Assembly: GCF_041380235.1 (NCBI RefSeq)
Contig: NZ_JBGIYY010000013.1
Location: forward strand, 1 to 64,000
DNA from: Glaciecola sp041380235
GTDB taxonomy: Bacteria > Pseudomonadota > Gammaproteobacteria > Enterobacterales > Alteromonadaceae
Length of the DNA: 64,000 nt
Reading direction: 5' to 3'
Shown here: one piece after another, positions 45,123 to 53,592 of the stretch
How positions within the stretch are numbered: the stretch's first letter is position 1
Layout: every line of letters starts with the position of its first letter
The notes under the pieces: model-generated
Told to the model about the DNA's origin: nothing
What the model saw: the letters and a program-made list of their open reading frames with translations, nothing else
Database searches by the model: none
Translations under genes and position numbers: made by a program

Positions 45123-46016
45123 TTAAGCACCAATCGCGATACTCCGCGCTATTTGCGTTTGCTTGACCAGCACCTGCCATTCGGGCAGATTAGTGTCCCA
45201 TTCCACAAGTGTTGGGACGTGGCCCAAATGCTTCACCACTTGAGCATACAGTTGCCAACATTGTTCTGATACCGCTTGGCCATGGTCGTCAATAATAAAA
45301 CCAGCCACCTGGCGCTCGCTAAAGCCCGCTAAGTGTATTTCGCCTACAAGATGGGCTGGTAAGGTTTTAATCTTTGCGAATGCACTATCGAGCACCTCAG
45401 GGCTTTTTTGATTGAGCGCATTTACCAACAAATTGTTTAGATCAAGCAGCAACCCGCAACCGGCTTGCTCACACATACTCACTAAAAATTCAAATTCCTG
45501 CATGGTGTCGGCGCTTGACTCGTCGATATCAGATGGCAGCATATAAGCAGAAAGGTTTTCAATCAATATAGGGCGCTTAATGGCATCTTGCAATTGCTGA
45601 ATATTTCCAACGATTTGCATAAGAGATGCATCGTTGTAAGCAATCGGCAGTAAGTCACCCGAATGGTATATTTTATTACCTACCATAGCTCTATTAAAGC
45701 AAAGGTGCTCAGATACCAACATCGGCTGAGTTCTATTTACCAATTCGACAAACTGAGCCAAAGTATCTTGCGGCAAGGCCATCTGAGAACCAAGGCCCAG
45801 TGAGGTGCCGTGTACGCTAAGCGAGTACTTATTTTGCACATCGTCCAGCAGCGCGCGGGTAATGCCGCCTTTTGCAAAAAAGTTTTCAGCGTGTATTTCG
45901 ACAAAATCGATTGGCGCGTCTTCCACTTGATGATTGAGCGCTTGGTCGTAGTGCAAATGACGAAGCCCGAGTCCTATACAGGGCTCGGGCTTTGGCAATG
46001 TTTTGTGCTTGTGCAA
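45123..46016 (-). CDS. bufB: DUF692 multinuclear non-heme iron oxidative enzyme (MNIO, BufB-like)
   Basis: The 297-residue protein is a TIM-barrel DUF692 enzyme: IGLGLRHLHYDQAL, FVEIHAENFF, LSVHGTSLGLGS, VSEHLCF, ILIENLSAYM, LLLDLNNLLVNAL and GEIHLAGF hold the His, Glu and Asp ligands for the iron cluster. The MbnB-type family oxidises cysteines of a short precursor, in bufferins to thiooxazoles that bind copper. The substrate is most likely the DUF2282 protein encoded 12 bases upstream. The start is TTG at 46016 with a weak ribosome site; no ATG is available near the family N-terminus. Confidence 0.9.
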   Translation of the reverse strand: MHKHKTLPKPEPCIGLGLRHLHYDQALNHQVEDAPIDFVEIHAENFFAKGGITRALLDDVQNKYSLSVHGTSLGLGSQMALPQDTLAQFVELVNRTQPMLVSEHLCFNRAMVGNKIYHSGDLLPIAYNDASLMQIVGNIQQLQDAIKRPILIENLSAYMLPSDIDESSADTMQEFEFLVSMCEQAGCGLLLDLNNLLVNALNQKSPEVLDSAFAKIKTLPAHLVGEIHLAGFSERQVAGFIIDDHGQAVSEQCWQLYAQVVKHLGHVPTLVEWDTNLPEWQVLVKQTQIARSIAIGA

Positions 46017-46028
46017 AGGGTGTTTAAC

Positions 46029-46325
46029 CTAGTTGCTTTTTTTAGCCTGCATTTTTTCAAACATTTCTTTCGCTTCTTTACGGTTATAGCCGCCAAGGTC
46101 TTTGCAGGTGCCGCCTGGTACTAAACGCCATTCACCGATATCGTTATCAACCGTAGATTGACCAGCGCAACTATGGGTACCGGCTAGGTTTCCACAGTCG
46201 TTTTGACCTGCAGGCGAAATTCCATAACACTTTTCCTTCTTTTTACTAGCAGCTTCAACAGCGTTAGATACACCTAAGGTCATAACAGTAGCAAGGGCAG
46301 CCGCAACAGCGATATTTGTTTTCAT
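46029..46325 (-). CDS. bufA: DUF2282 bufferin precursor (BufA-like)
   Basis: The 98-residue protein has a signal peptide ending near AVEAA (residue 26) and a mature part with four cysteines: Cys33 in EKCYGI, Cys44 in GQNDCGN, Cys53 in HSCAGQ and Cys74 in GGTCKDLGGY. This spacing is the bufferin pattern (DUF2282), a ribosomal peptide modified by a DUF692 enzyme on its central cysteines and exported to the periplasm to bind copper. AAAGGAAAC stands before the ATG. It is the first gene of the operon bufA-bufB-bufC-doxX. Whether the metal here is copper is inferred from the family. Confidence 0.9.
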   Translation of the reverse strand: MKTNIAVAAALATVMTLGVSNAVEAASKKKEKCYGISPAGQNDCGNLAGTHSCAGQSTVDNDIGEWRLVPGGTCKDLGGYNRKEAKEMFEKMQAKKSN

Positions 46326-46360
46326 ATTCGTTTCCTTTTGGATAGTTCTTTTAAATTAAT

Positions 46361-46373
46361 GATACTCAGTATC
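46361..46373. promoter_or_regulatory. Palindrome upstream of bufA
   Basis: GATACTCAGTATC has perfect six-base arms around a central C, 36-48 bases before the bufA ATG, a position suited to an operator overlapping the promoter. No known metal-regulator consensus fits. Confidence 0.35.
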
Positions 46374-46394
46374 GTTGGATTATCTTATTAAACC

Positions 46395-46419
46395 GGTGAA
46401 AGTGATATTAACTTTCACC
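46395..46419. repeat. Inverted repeat between the YHS lipoprotein and bufA
   Basis: GGTGAAAGT (46395-46403) and ACTTTCACC (46411-46419) are perfect nine-base arms around a seven-base loop. It may end the YHS transcript, though no clean T run follows, or be an operator for bufA. Confidence 0.45.
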
Positions 46420-46445
46420 TATTTGTTAATTTTATACTCTGGAGC

Positions 46446-46931
46446 TTATAGTTCAGATACCGACTTGTTTTCAATATCTAACCAGATTGAGTCGCCTGAT
46501 GCAATATTACCGATACGATCTCTATCCCACACCCGCTGAGCACCTGCATTCAAATTCAAATATAGTTTGCCGTCTACCACTGCCCAAGCAGTCGGATCAA
46601 CATCATATTTTTTCTCTTGAGTCACCCCAAAAGCGCAATACCCACCAAACTGCGGTGCATATTTTGCAGGCTCACCATCAAATAAGGCCTTGTGCTCGAT
46701 GCTAGCAAACTGATATATCGCACCATTATACTCAGAAGTGAATTGAGTTTGTCCTTGTACCGGTTTCGCTTCAGTAAAATACGCGACTGGGTCGTAACCC
46801 TTTATTGCCACGCGATTTTCATCTACGTTTACGGCTTCTATGGCGGAATTAGCTTGGCTGGGAATGAGCCCACAAGAACTTAATGTGAATGCTATTACAA
46901 TAGCAAAGGCAGTAAATATTTTTGACGACAT
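46446..46931 (-). CDS. YHS-domain lipoprotein
   Basis: The 161-residue protein has a signal peptide with a lipobox (LSSC, Cys20). The body is a YHS domain: IKGYDPVAYFTEAKPVQG, SEYNGAIYQFASIEHKALF and APQFGGYCAFGV, including the conserved Tyr-Cys. YHS domains are linked to copper and other metal proteins. It precedes the bufferin operon on the same strand by 120 bases and its leader has the same GGAGCAAAC sequence as the DoxX gene, so a shared metal role is likely though not shown. The ATG at 46931 is well supported. Confidence 0.85.
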   Translation of the reverse strand: MSSKIFTAFAIVIAFTLSSCGLIPSQANSAIEAVNVDENRVAIKGYDPVAYFTEAKPVQGQTQFTSEYNGAIYQFASIEHKALFDGEPAKYAPQFGGYCAFGVTQEKKYDVDPTAWAVVDGKLYLNLNAGAQRVWDRDRIGNIASGDSIWLDIENKSVSEL

Positions 46932-47092
46932 GAGGTTTGCTCCGTTTATCTTAGTATTAAAAGTATGATTATGTATCAGTCACAAATAAGACCTGAGCAC
47001 TTTGGATATTATTTCATTAAAAACAAAAAACTTAGTCGTTTGACTAATGGCTATTGTTTGGTTCTTTGCCTATACTGAAGTGTCGCTATTAA

Positions 47093-48028
47093 ATGACACT
47101 CGGTTTTGGTCAAGGAAAATTTATTAATTATCAACACTCCGCTAAGCATTACCTCAAGAAATGTATGGTATTAAGCGCCTGCTTACTATCCATTTTTGTT
47201 AGCTACGAGAACCAAGCAAAACCCGAATTCAAGGCACAGGTATATTATGATTACCGTCCCTTTTCTGATGCTTACCGTACTCAGACCCCAGCAAATTCGG
47301 TAGCCGCTTCAAATTTATTACTGTTAAATGAGATTTCAAATTTGGTGGATGTGAGATTTTTGCCCACTATGCGTTTGTTGACAGAGTTAGACACGCCGAA
47401 CAATCAAGCGGTATGCTCACTATTTAAACTGCAAACCTCGGCACGTGAGAAGGACTATTATTTTTCACTTCCAATTAGCTTCCTATCGAACAATCGCTTA
47501 TTTTTACGACGCGGTTTACCGGCCTTATCTCCAAACCTACTGAACGACGAGGGCGAAGTAATAAGCTTAGCGGCTATTTTTGGACCCAGCTCAACACAAA
47601 AAATTATGCTTTGGGAACAGATCAGCTATGGCGAAACCGTAGATAAAGGCTTAAACGAAATCCCAGATAGCAACAAAGATTTTATTCAAGTCGAGAGTTC
47701 GCACGGCAGTTTAGTTAAGATGATTGACCGTGGCAGAACCGACTATGCCATCTTGTATCCAACTGAAATTGCCGATTTTGAAAAGGAGTTTTACCCTTTA
47801 GATTTACTATCCTACCCAATTGCTGGAGTCGGTGCAGTTTCTACGGGCCATTTGATGTGCAACAAAAATCAAGCATCAATAGAATTATTGCTCAAGGTAG
47901 ACAAAGCAATCTCTGCGCTATACGAGTCTTCAGAGTTTATTCAGGCAAACACCTTGAACATTAGCGACAGCGAATCGAAGATAGTAATTGCGGCAATAAA
48001 TAAAGCCACTGTCAATAGAGAAGATTAA
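47093..48028 (+). CDS. Periplasmic solute-binding-protein-like protein (TIGR02285-like)
   Basis: The 311-residue protein has a hydrophobic signal at about 25-40, then a type 2 periplasmic-binding fold: FKAQVYYDYRPFSD, a first-domain LTELDTPNNQAVCSLFKL, YFSLPISFLSNNRLFLRRG and a second-domain SHGSLVKMIDRGRTDYAIL. It resembles the TIGR02285 group of uncharacterised family-3-like binding proteins without adjacent permease genes. The N-terminus before the signal is long (24 residues); ATG at 47165 could be the real start. Ligand is unknown. Confidence 0.65.
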   Translation: MTLGFGQGKFINYQHSAKHYLKKCMVLSACLLSIFVSYENQAKPEFKAQVYYDYRPFSDAYRTQTPANSVAASNLLLLNEISNLVDVRFLPTMRLLTELDTPNNQAVCSLFKLQTSAREKDYYFSLPISFLSNNRLFLRRGLPALSPNLLNDEGEVISLAAIFGPSSTQKIMLWEQISYGETVDKGLNEIPDSNKDFIQVESSHGSLVKMIDRGRTDYAILYPTEIADFEKEFYPLDLLSYPIAGVGAVSTGHLMCNKNQASIELLLKVDKAISALYESSEFIQANTLNISDSESKIVIAAINKATVNRED

Positions 48029-48030
48029 AC

Positions 48031-48049
48031 ACCTCAATACACTTGAGGT
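48031..48049 (+). terminator. Short hairpin after the solute-binding-like gene
   Basis: ACCTCAA (48031-48037) pairs with TTGAGGT (48043-48049) around TACAC, two bases after the stop. No strong T run follows, so termination is uncertain. Confidence 0.4.
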
Positions 48050-48106
48050 ATTCACTGTATCCAGAACAAGCATGACGCCGTTGCTAAAACGAATATATCT
48101 TTCTTT

Positions 48107-48144
48107 AGTAGGCCTACTCACTCGATGGCCCTTGATTGAGTGAG
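48107..48144. repeat. Overlapping palindrome and inverted repeat between convergent genes
   Basis: AGTAGGCCTACT at 48107-48118 is a perfect 12-base palindrome, and CTCACTC (48117-48123) with GAGTGAG (48138-48144) forms a hairpin on the side of the alkyltransferase-like gene. It may be a terminator or binding site. Confidence 0.35.
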
Positions 48145-48154
48145 CAATCACGAA

Positions 48155-48496
48155 CTAGAACGACAATTCATGCAGTAAGGTATAAACATCGGGCTGCCAT
48201 TGAAAGTCTTTCATCTTCACTCGGTTGTTAAATACCGCGACATTTTCTTGCTGGAGCTTGCCAGTCTGCAAATTTGCTTGTGCACTGCCTTTTGCAAAGG
48301 CGATCTGACCGTTTGAGCGCAGCACCCGGTGCCAATTAACCTGCATATCTTTAGGCACATGACCCAAGGCTTTGCCTGTTAACCTTGCTCTACCTGGCAA
48401 ACCAGCTAAGTCAGCAACTTGTCCATAGCTAGCTACCTTACCTTCAGGGATCAGGTTGACAACTTTGAATATGGCAAGGTACTTAGTGTCGCTCAT
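48155..48496 (-). CDS. Alkyltransferase-like protein (ATL)
   Basis: The 113-residue protein has the MGMT DNA-binding domain with EGKVASYGQVADLAGLPGRA and RLTGKALGHVP, but the active-site cysteine of PCHR is replaced by Trp (NWHRV), the ATL hallmark. ATL proteins bind O6-alkylguanine without repairing it and hand it to nucleotide excision repair. The stop of kynU is six bases upstream on the same strand, so it may be co-transcribed, probably by chance. Confidence 0.9.
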   Translation of the reverse strand: MSDTKYLAIFKVVNLIPEGKVASYGQVADLAGLPGRARLTGKALGHVPKDMQVNWHRVLRSNGQIAFAKGSAQANLQTGKLQQENVAVFNNRVKMKDFQWQPDVYTLLHELSF

Positions 48497-48502
48497 TTAT
48501 CT

Positions 48503-49771
48503 TTAAGTGACCGCTTGTTTGGTTTGAAATTCAGCGAGTAAATACTGCTCGGTATCGAGCACCTCTTTCAGCCTCAATACTGCATCTAGAAGCTGCTTGT
48601 GAGTCAAAAAAAGAGGTGAAAATCCAATCCTTAAAATATCCGGCGCTCTAAAATCGGCAATGACCTTGTGCGCAATCAATGCCTGACAAATCGCATATGC
48701 CTGAGGGTGAGAAAAGGCCAATTGACTACCTCTGAGCGCATGCTCGTTGGGTGTGATTAAGGTGAAACGTTTATCTTCAATTAAAGCATTAAAAGCGTCT
48801 TGAAAAAACTGCGTTAAACTAACAGACTTAGCGCGAATTTGTTTAGTACTGATGCCATCAAAGGTATCAAGCGCAGCATCTAATATACTCATAGAGACCA
48901 CTGGCGGTGTGCCCACCAAAAAACGCGTCATACCGTCAGCAACACTATAGTCGTGGGCGAAATCGAAAGGCTTTTTGTGCCCCATCCAACCTGACAGGGG
49001 CTGCTTGATGTCGTCCCAATGACGCTTTGCAGCATAAATGAACGCCGGTGCACCTGGCCCGCCGTTTAGGTATTTATATGTGCAGCCTACTGCAAAGTCT
49101 ACCTCGCATTTATCTAACTCGAGGTCTAATACACCGGCGCTGTGAGCTAAATCCCATATTACCAATATACCCTTTGCGTGAGCCGCTTTGGTAATCGCTT
49201 GCATATCGTGAATACGCCCTGAACGAAAATTCACATGCGTAAGCATTAACACTGCGGCGGTATCTGCATATTCTTCAATAGCAGATAATATTTTGTTTTC
49301 AGGCACGCTTATTAGCGAGCATCGCTGTGGCCCGACTAATTCACTTAAGCCCTGCACCATATACAAGTCTGTAGGAAAGTTGTCTTGCTGAGAAATCACA
49401 ACATTTCGTTGAGTAGAACTATGCTGCTGAATATTCAGGGCAGCGCACAGCACTTTGCTTAAGTTTACTGAAATAGAATCGCAAGCAATCACTTGCTCAG
49501 GCAGACTGCCCAACAATGGCGCAATTTTCGCACCTACACGCTGAGGCAGACTTATCCACGCATGCTTATTCCAACTGGTGATCAAATCGTCACCCCACTG
49601 AAGCTCTACCACTTCGCGAGCCCGCTGTTTTGCTGACAGCGGCAAAGGCCCTAGGGAATTACCGTCAAGATAGATGCAGTCTGCGGGCAGGCAAAAATCG
49701 TCAACTAAGTGGCTTAAGGCATCAATGGTGTCAAGGCTCTCGGCCCGCTTGCTAAGATTCTGTAAGATCAT
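48503..49771 (-). CDS. kynU: Kynureninase
   Basis: The 422-residue PLP enzyme shows the kynureninase blocks IYLDGNSLGPLPLSAKQRA, SVNLSKVLCAALN, WDLAHSAGVLDLELD and FAVGCTYKYLNGGPGAPAF, where the Lys of TYKYLNGG binds PLP. It splits kynurenine into anthranilate and alanine. The ATG at 49771 follows the alpha/beta hydrolase gene by 18 bases; that protein could be the arylformamidase of the same pathway. No tryptophan dioxygenase is in the window, so the pathway is incomplete here. Confidence 0.95.
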   Translation of the reverse strand: MILQNLSKRAESLDTIDALSHLVDDFCLPADCIYLDGNSLGPLPLSAKQRAREVVELQWGDDLITSWNKHAWISLPQRVGAKIAPLLGSLPEQVIACDSISVNLSKVLCAALNIQQHSSTQRNVVISQQDNFPTDLYMVQGLSELVGPQRCSLISVPENKILSAIEEYADTAAVLMLTHVNFRSGRIHDMQAITKAAHAKGILVIWDLAHSAGVLDLELDKCEVDFAVGCTYKYLNGGPGAPAFIYAAKRHWDDIKQPLSGWMGHKKPFDFAHDYSVADGMTRFLVGTPPVVSMSILDAALDTFDGISTKQIRAKSVSLTQFFQDAFNALIEDKRFTLITPNEHALRGSQLAFSHPQAYAICQALIAHKVIADFRAPDILRIGFSPLFLTHKQLLDAVLRLKEVLDTEQYLLAEFQTKQAVT

Positions 49772-49789
49772 GTATCTCTTATTTAAGGT

Positions 49790-50686
49790 TTATTTAGCCA
49801 ATACCAGGCTCAGTTGTTTAAACGCAGCAGTGCCCGGATGGATCCAATCAAAATGCCCTGCATCAGCCACTATAATATGCTGAGCGTCAGGATGCATCGA
49901 ATACTCACTTGCCACAATTTTGTCATTGCCGCCCACCAGCACATAGGTCGAAGAATTTTCAAATTGGTAATTAAGTACTGACGCCTGTTGATATTCTGCT
50001 GCGCGCTCGTCGGCACTTCCCTGCATAAATTTAGCAGTTGCACTTTGACAAGAGTTTGTGCCCAGTGAATATGCTTGTATATCGACAATTGGCGCTAAGG
50101 CAATGGTTGTGAGCTTACTGATTGGCGGCAAGCCTAAACCTTCAGGATTTGCAGCGGCCAACATAGCCAAATGGCCACCGGCGCTGTGCCCGACTAAATT
50201 GATTTTAGACAAATCGAGCGTATTACTTTTTTGAACGGCAAGCTGGGCAATGCCCGCACGAATATCATCTAAGGCAACTGGCCACTCGCCGCCATTGCCG
50301 GTGCTGCGATACTCAATATTCCATATTGCATAGCCTTGTTCAGACAAAGCATTGCTTAAGGCTTGAGTATGCTCAATGGTAAACTGAGACAACCAACAAC
50401 CACCGTGAATTAACACAACTACGCCTTTAAAATAAGCGTTTGGATTAGCTTGGTAGTACCAAACTTCTTGTGTGTCGGCACTGCCGTAAACGATCACTTC
50501 TGTAGGTGCAACGATTGGTAATTCAAGGACGCTAGAGTAGGCAATATCATTTAACAATGCCGGCTCCGCTTGCTGAGAATACACAGCACAAGCGTTTAGC
50601 CACACCAGCAAAAACAGACAAGAGACTGTTTTTACACGATTCGACAACTGTTTGAGTGAAAATCTAAGAATATGAAACAACCGCAA
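49790..50686 (-). CDS. Alpha/beta hydrolase lipoprotein, possible kynurenine formamidase
   Basis: The protein has 298 residues from a TTG at 50686 (another TTG two codons on has better spacing to AGGA). The N-terminus carries a signal peptide and a lipobox (WLNAC). The hydrolase has the oxyanion HGGCW motif, nucleophile elbow GHSAGGH (Ser catalytic), and a final His in AGHFDWIHPG. The form resembles the alpha/beta-hydrolase kynurenine formamidases, and kynU follows by 18 bases. Against this, kynurenine formamidases act in the cytoplasm, and this one seems to be exported. Confidence 0.75.
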   Translation of the reverse strand: MRLFHILRFSLKQLSNRVKTVSCLFLLVWLNACAVYSQQAEPALLNDIAYSSVLELPIVAPTEVIVYGSADTQEVWYYQANPNAYFKGVVVLIHGGCWLSQFTIEHTQALSNALSEQGYAIWNIEYRSTGNGGEWPVALDDIRAGIAQLAVQKSNTLDLSKINLVGHSAGGHLAMLAAANPEGLGLPPISKLTTIALAPIVDIQAYSLGTNSCQSATAKFMQGSADERAAEYQQASVLNYQFENSSTYVLVGGNDKIVASEYSMHPDAQHIIVADAGHFDWIHPGTAAFKQLSLVLAK

Positions 50687-50749
50687 GTATCCTGCTTAAC
50701 ATCAGACGAATCGGCAAAATGACACTTCATAGCGCCAAGGTCAAGTTGC

Positions 50750-52027
50750 TCAAACTTCTTTTGAAGCTTTTAATTCGTCTTCAAGATGCTCGGTTCGAGG
50801 ATCGAGCGAAAAGGCCATCGGCGTGGTCATGCCTGCACTGGGCTGAAATGTATCGTGGTCGGCTACCTTATCTGGTAGCTCATGAGTGGTGCGTCTGACC
50901 ATAATGATTAGCGCAAACAAAGCCAAAAATACCGCCATATATGCGTATAATCCAAGTGCGCCAACATAGCTCATCACCCCAGACGCAATTGGGCCGCCAA
51001 TTGCTGAACTGATGCCGAAGGTGATCAACATACCACTGCCAATAGGAACAAAATCTTTCGCTTGCGCATTGTCATTTGCATGCGCTAAGCAAATGGCGTA
51101 CATCGTCATGCAGGTTCCCCCCCAAAAAAAGGCGAGAACACTTGCTGGCCAAACCGCAAAGTTAGGTAAGTAGTGCGCTGCTGCAACCATAGCAGCTGAG
51201 ACTAATGCACCAATAAAGGCTAAATAAAACAAAACGATGCGTCGATCAAAACGATCTGAGAACTTGCCGATAGGTATCTGACAACAGGCACCGCCTAGCA
51301 CGGAGGCCGACATAAACATTGCCAGTTGCCCATCAGTAAAATTGCTTTGAGATGCAAATACCGGTGCAAGCGACCAAAACGCACCGGTCACAAAACCGAT
51401 AATAATGACGCCAACCATCGCAATTTGCGAATGTTTCCACACCTTACTGAAACTCACCTTTGTATCTTCGACGGGTGCGGGAGCCAAAGACAAGGTTAGT
51501 GAGACGGGAATAATCGAAAGTGCCACCAATATAGCAGCGCCCACAAACAATATATCGTACTCGTTGTTGCCTAGGGTAAATAGCTGCTGAGAAAGCATGA
51601 TCATCAACAAGCTAAGCATTGAGTAAAAGGATAAGATCGCGCCGCGATTGCTCGCATCGGCTCGTTCATTCAACCAACTTTCGATGATCATATATAAACC
51701 AGATATGGCCGCGCCAATAATAAATCGCGCTAACAGCCATACCGCAAAACCTTCTAAATAACTTAATAGCAAAATCAAGACTAAATAAATAACGGCCAAT
51801 ACCGCAAAACTGCGTATATGTCCGACACGGCGCAAAATATGGGGCGTCAATAAACACCCAGAAACAAAGCCCAAAAAGTACGCTGAACCCGTTAACGCAA
51901 TTTCTAATGAGGTAAAACCCAGTTGACTTGCCACAATGGGCAACAGCGTAAGCAACAGGCCATGACCAAGTAACAACAGAGCATTTGACAACAATAAAGA
52001 AGAAATTGGGAACAAAGAGTGTTTCAT
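50750..52027 (-). CDS. MFS transporter (YcaD family-like)
   Basis: The 425-residue protein has twelve transmembrane segments, an N-terminal LPIVASQLGFTSLEIALTGS, the MFS loop motif HILRRVGHIRSF, RFIIGAAISGLYMIIESWLN, and after the central loop QIPIGKFSDRFDRRIV. The sequence style is that of the YcaD group of uncharacterised MFS proteins. The C-terminal 40 residues are soluble. Substrate is unknown. It sits 63 bases ahead of the alpha/beta hydrolase on the same strand. Confidence 0.88.
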   Translation of the reverse strand: MKHSLFPISSLLLSNALLLLGHGLLLTLLPIVASQLGFTSLEIALTGSAYFLGFVSGCLLTPHILRRVGHIRSFAVLAVIYLVLILLLSYLEGFAVWLLARFIIGAAISGLYMIIESWLNERADASNRGAILSFYSMLSLLMIMLSQQLFTLGNNEYDILFVGAAILVALSIIPVSLTLSLAPAPVEDTKVSFSKVWKHSQIAMVGVIIIGFVTGAFWSLAPVFASQSNFTDGQLAMFMSASVLGGACCQIPIGKFSDRFDRRIVLFYLAFIGALVSAAMVAAAHYLPNFAVWPASVLAFFWGGTCMTMYAICLAHANDNAQAKDFVPIGSGMLITFGISSAIGGPIASGVMSYVGALGLYAYMAVFLALFALIIMVRRTTHELPDKVADHDTFQPSAGMTTPMAFSLDPRTEHLEDELKASKEV

Positions 52028-52082
52028 TACATCAACTTAAAATTCAGTCAAAACAGTGGGCTTCATAAATACTACTTGTCAC

Positions 52083-52613
52083 CTAGCCAGTTAAACCGCT
52101 GAGGCTATCCATTAATAACATTTTGGCTTGCTCACCCTCTGGTGTGCTTAGGTAACTTTGAATTTGAGTGACAAAACCCATCATCATTTCTGGGTCCAAA
52201 CCAAGGGACTCAAATTGCTGGGCCAGTAAGGCAGTTCCGCCGAGCTTATCTGCTGCTCTGCTAAGTAATCCACCCATACCAGAACTCTCACCCATGCCGC
52301 CTAGGTCAGGAATTTGCTTTAAAATGCTGTCAGTGCCTGGAATTTGTTTTGCTAGTGCAGAAAAATCATCACCTGAAAGGTTTTGTTTTGCGTAGTTCAT
52401 GATACTCGCTACGCCACCTTGTGCTTGTTCGTCGCTCACACCTAAACTTTCAGTAAGGCTGCCTAACAAACCCGCAATATTGGGTCCAGAAACTATCTCG
52501 CTTACGGCATCTGAATCTTTTGCTTTGCCCATTAAATCACCCAACATATTTTGCTGAGCATTAACTGATACGGTAAATAAAAGGGCAATGCCCAGACTAA
52601 TTAGTTTTTTCAT
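52083..52613 (-). CDS. DUF2780 exported protein
   Basis: The 176-residue protein has a signal peptide ending SVNA (residue 19), followed by a Gly- and Ala-rich helical body: EQAQGGVASIMNYAKQNLSG, FSALAKQIPGTDSILKQIPD, a Gly-Met-rich linker (GGMGESSGMGGLL) and FESLGLDPEMMMGFVTQIQS. I recognise DUF2780, a family of Vibrio and Alteromonadales proteins of unknown function. It is monocistronic. The Met- and Gly-rich linker is unusual. Confidence 0.8.
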   Translation of the reverse strand: MKKLISLGIALLFTVSVNAQQNMLGDLMGKAKDSDAVSEIVSGPNIAGLLGSLTESLGVSDEQAQGGVASIMNYAKQNLSGDDFSALAKQIPGTDSILKQIPDLGGMGESSGMGGLLSRAADKLGGTALLAQQFESLGLDPEMMMGFVTQIQSYLSTPEGEQAKMLLMDSLSGLTG

Positions 52614-52649
52614 TACTTATTTCCTTATTGGTAAGAGCATCACCTAAGT

Positions 52650-52674
52650 CCGCAAATTCTTAACATGTTTGCGG
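52650..52674. repeat. Inverted repeat upstream of the DUF2780 gene
   Basis: CCGCAAA (52650-52656) and TTTGCGG (52668-52674) are perfect arms, 37-61 bases before the DUF2780 ATG. Either an operator or a weak hairpin. The rest of the spacer (52614-52875) shows nothing else I can support. Confidence 0.35.
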
Positions 52675-52875
52675 CACCAACCTTAAAAAGGGCATTGAAA
52701 CAAAGTGTGTAGATGATGTCTTAACTTGCGTAGCTAAAACTTCAACCGCAGTATACAAGATCTGATATGCGATGTACTGCGTTAAATCGCTTTATTGGCA
52801 TTCACCAAAGCTTGCTATGAAGTTGAAATTTGTTGTCAAAAGCAAGGTCTATAGGCCAGTAGAGCTTGGCTATGC

Positions 52876-53592
52876 TTAAAACTCATACTCTAAAGAAAGG
52901 CGAAACGTATGGTCTTTACCTGGTTGGGAAATCTCTGTAATAAAGCCCGCTTCCCACTTCAGTTGTTTTTGTCCATCAAAACGATAGACACCCATTAGCG
53001 CAGGACCAATTCCAACAAAGTCTTCTCCCATATACAGCTCTATTGCAGGCTGAAGCGCTGGCAAATAACGATAGCGGTACTTCAATCTAAATTCGGCTTC
53101 CGTTTCGGCGTCGCCTTGCCCCCATTCATAATGCACCAATGCATTCATGGTTAAACTGGTTTTTGTAAATTCTTTTTCAAACAATAATCCGGAGGTAAAT
53201 TCGTAGCGGTCTCGATCATCTTCTATTTCAAACTCAAACAAAGCTCCCCAATCTGCCCAATATTGACCCTGTTCAGTTAGCATCCACCTAAGCTCGCCTT
53301 CGTAGCCACTAATATTAAAATCACCGGTTTCGTCTCGTTCAGCGATGATGTATACCTCAAATGCGACATTTTCAAAGGCTGAATAACCATAGCCGAACTG
53401 TTGCGCCAATCGATTATTAGTATCAGCTTGAGAAGAACTCAAGCGCCATTCGAACTCTTTTTCGTTAGCAACCACATAAGGATGATAAACCTTATCTACT
53501 ATTATGCCGTCAGCATGGCATTGTGCAGCGAAAAGCAACAATAATATAAAGGGAAACAACACCAGCGGCGTTGTTTTTACGCCAATTCTCAT
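52876..53592 (-). CDS. Outer-membrane beta-barrel protein at the end of the cupredoxin/FTR1-like operon
   Basis: The 238-residue protein has a signal peptide (about 1-27, ending QCHA) and a barrel-like body: EFEWRLSSSQAD, FEVYIIAERDETGDFNISGY, LTMNALVHYEWGQ and a final LSLEYEF with terminal Phe. The ATG overlaps the FTR1-like gene by four bases. It recalls barrel proteins that accompany copper or iron uptake operons, but no specific family is recognised. Metal passage across the outer membrane would be a reasonable guess. Confidence 0.7.
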   Translation of the reverse strand: MRIGVKTTPLVLFPFILLLLFAAQCHADGIIVDKVYHPYVVANEKEFEWRLSSSQADTNNRLAQQFGYGYSAFENVAFEVYIIAERDETGDFNISGYEGELRWMLTEQGQYWADWGALFEFEIEDDRDRYEFTSGLLFEKEFTKTSLTMNALVHYEWGQGDAETEAEFRLKYRYRYLPALQPAIELYMGEDFVGIGPALMGVYRFDGQKQLKWEAGFITEISQPGKDHTFRLSLEYEF

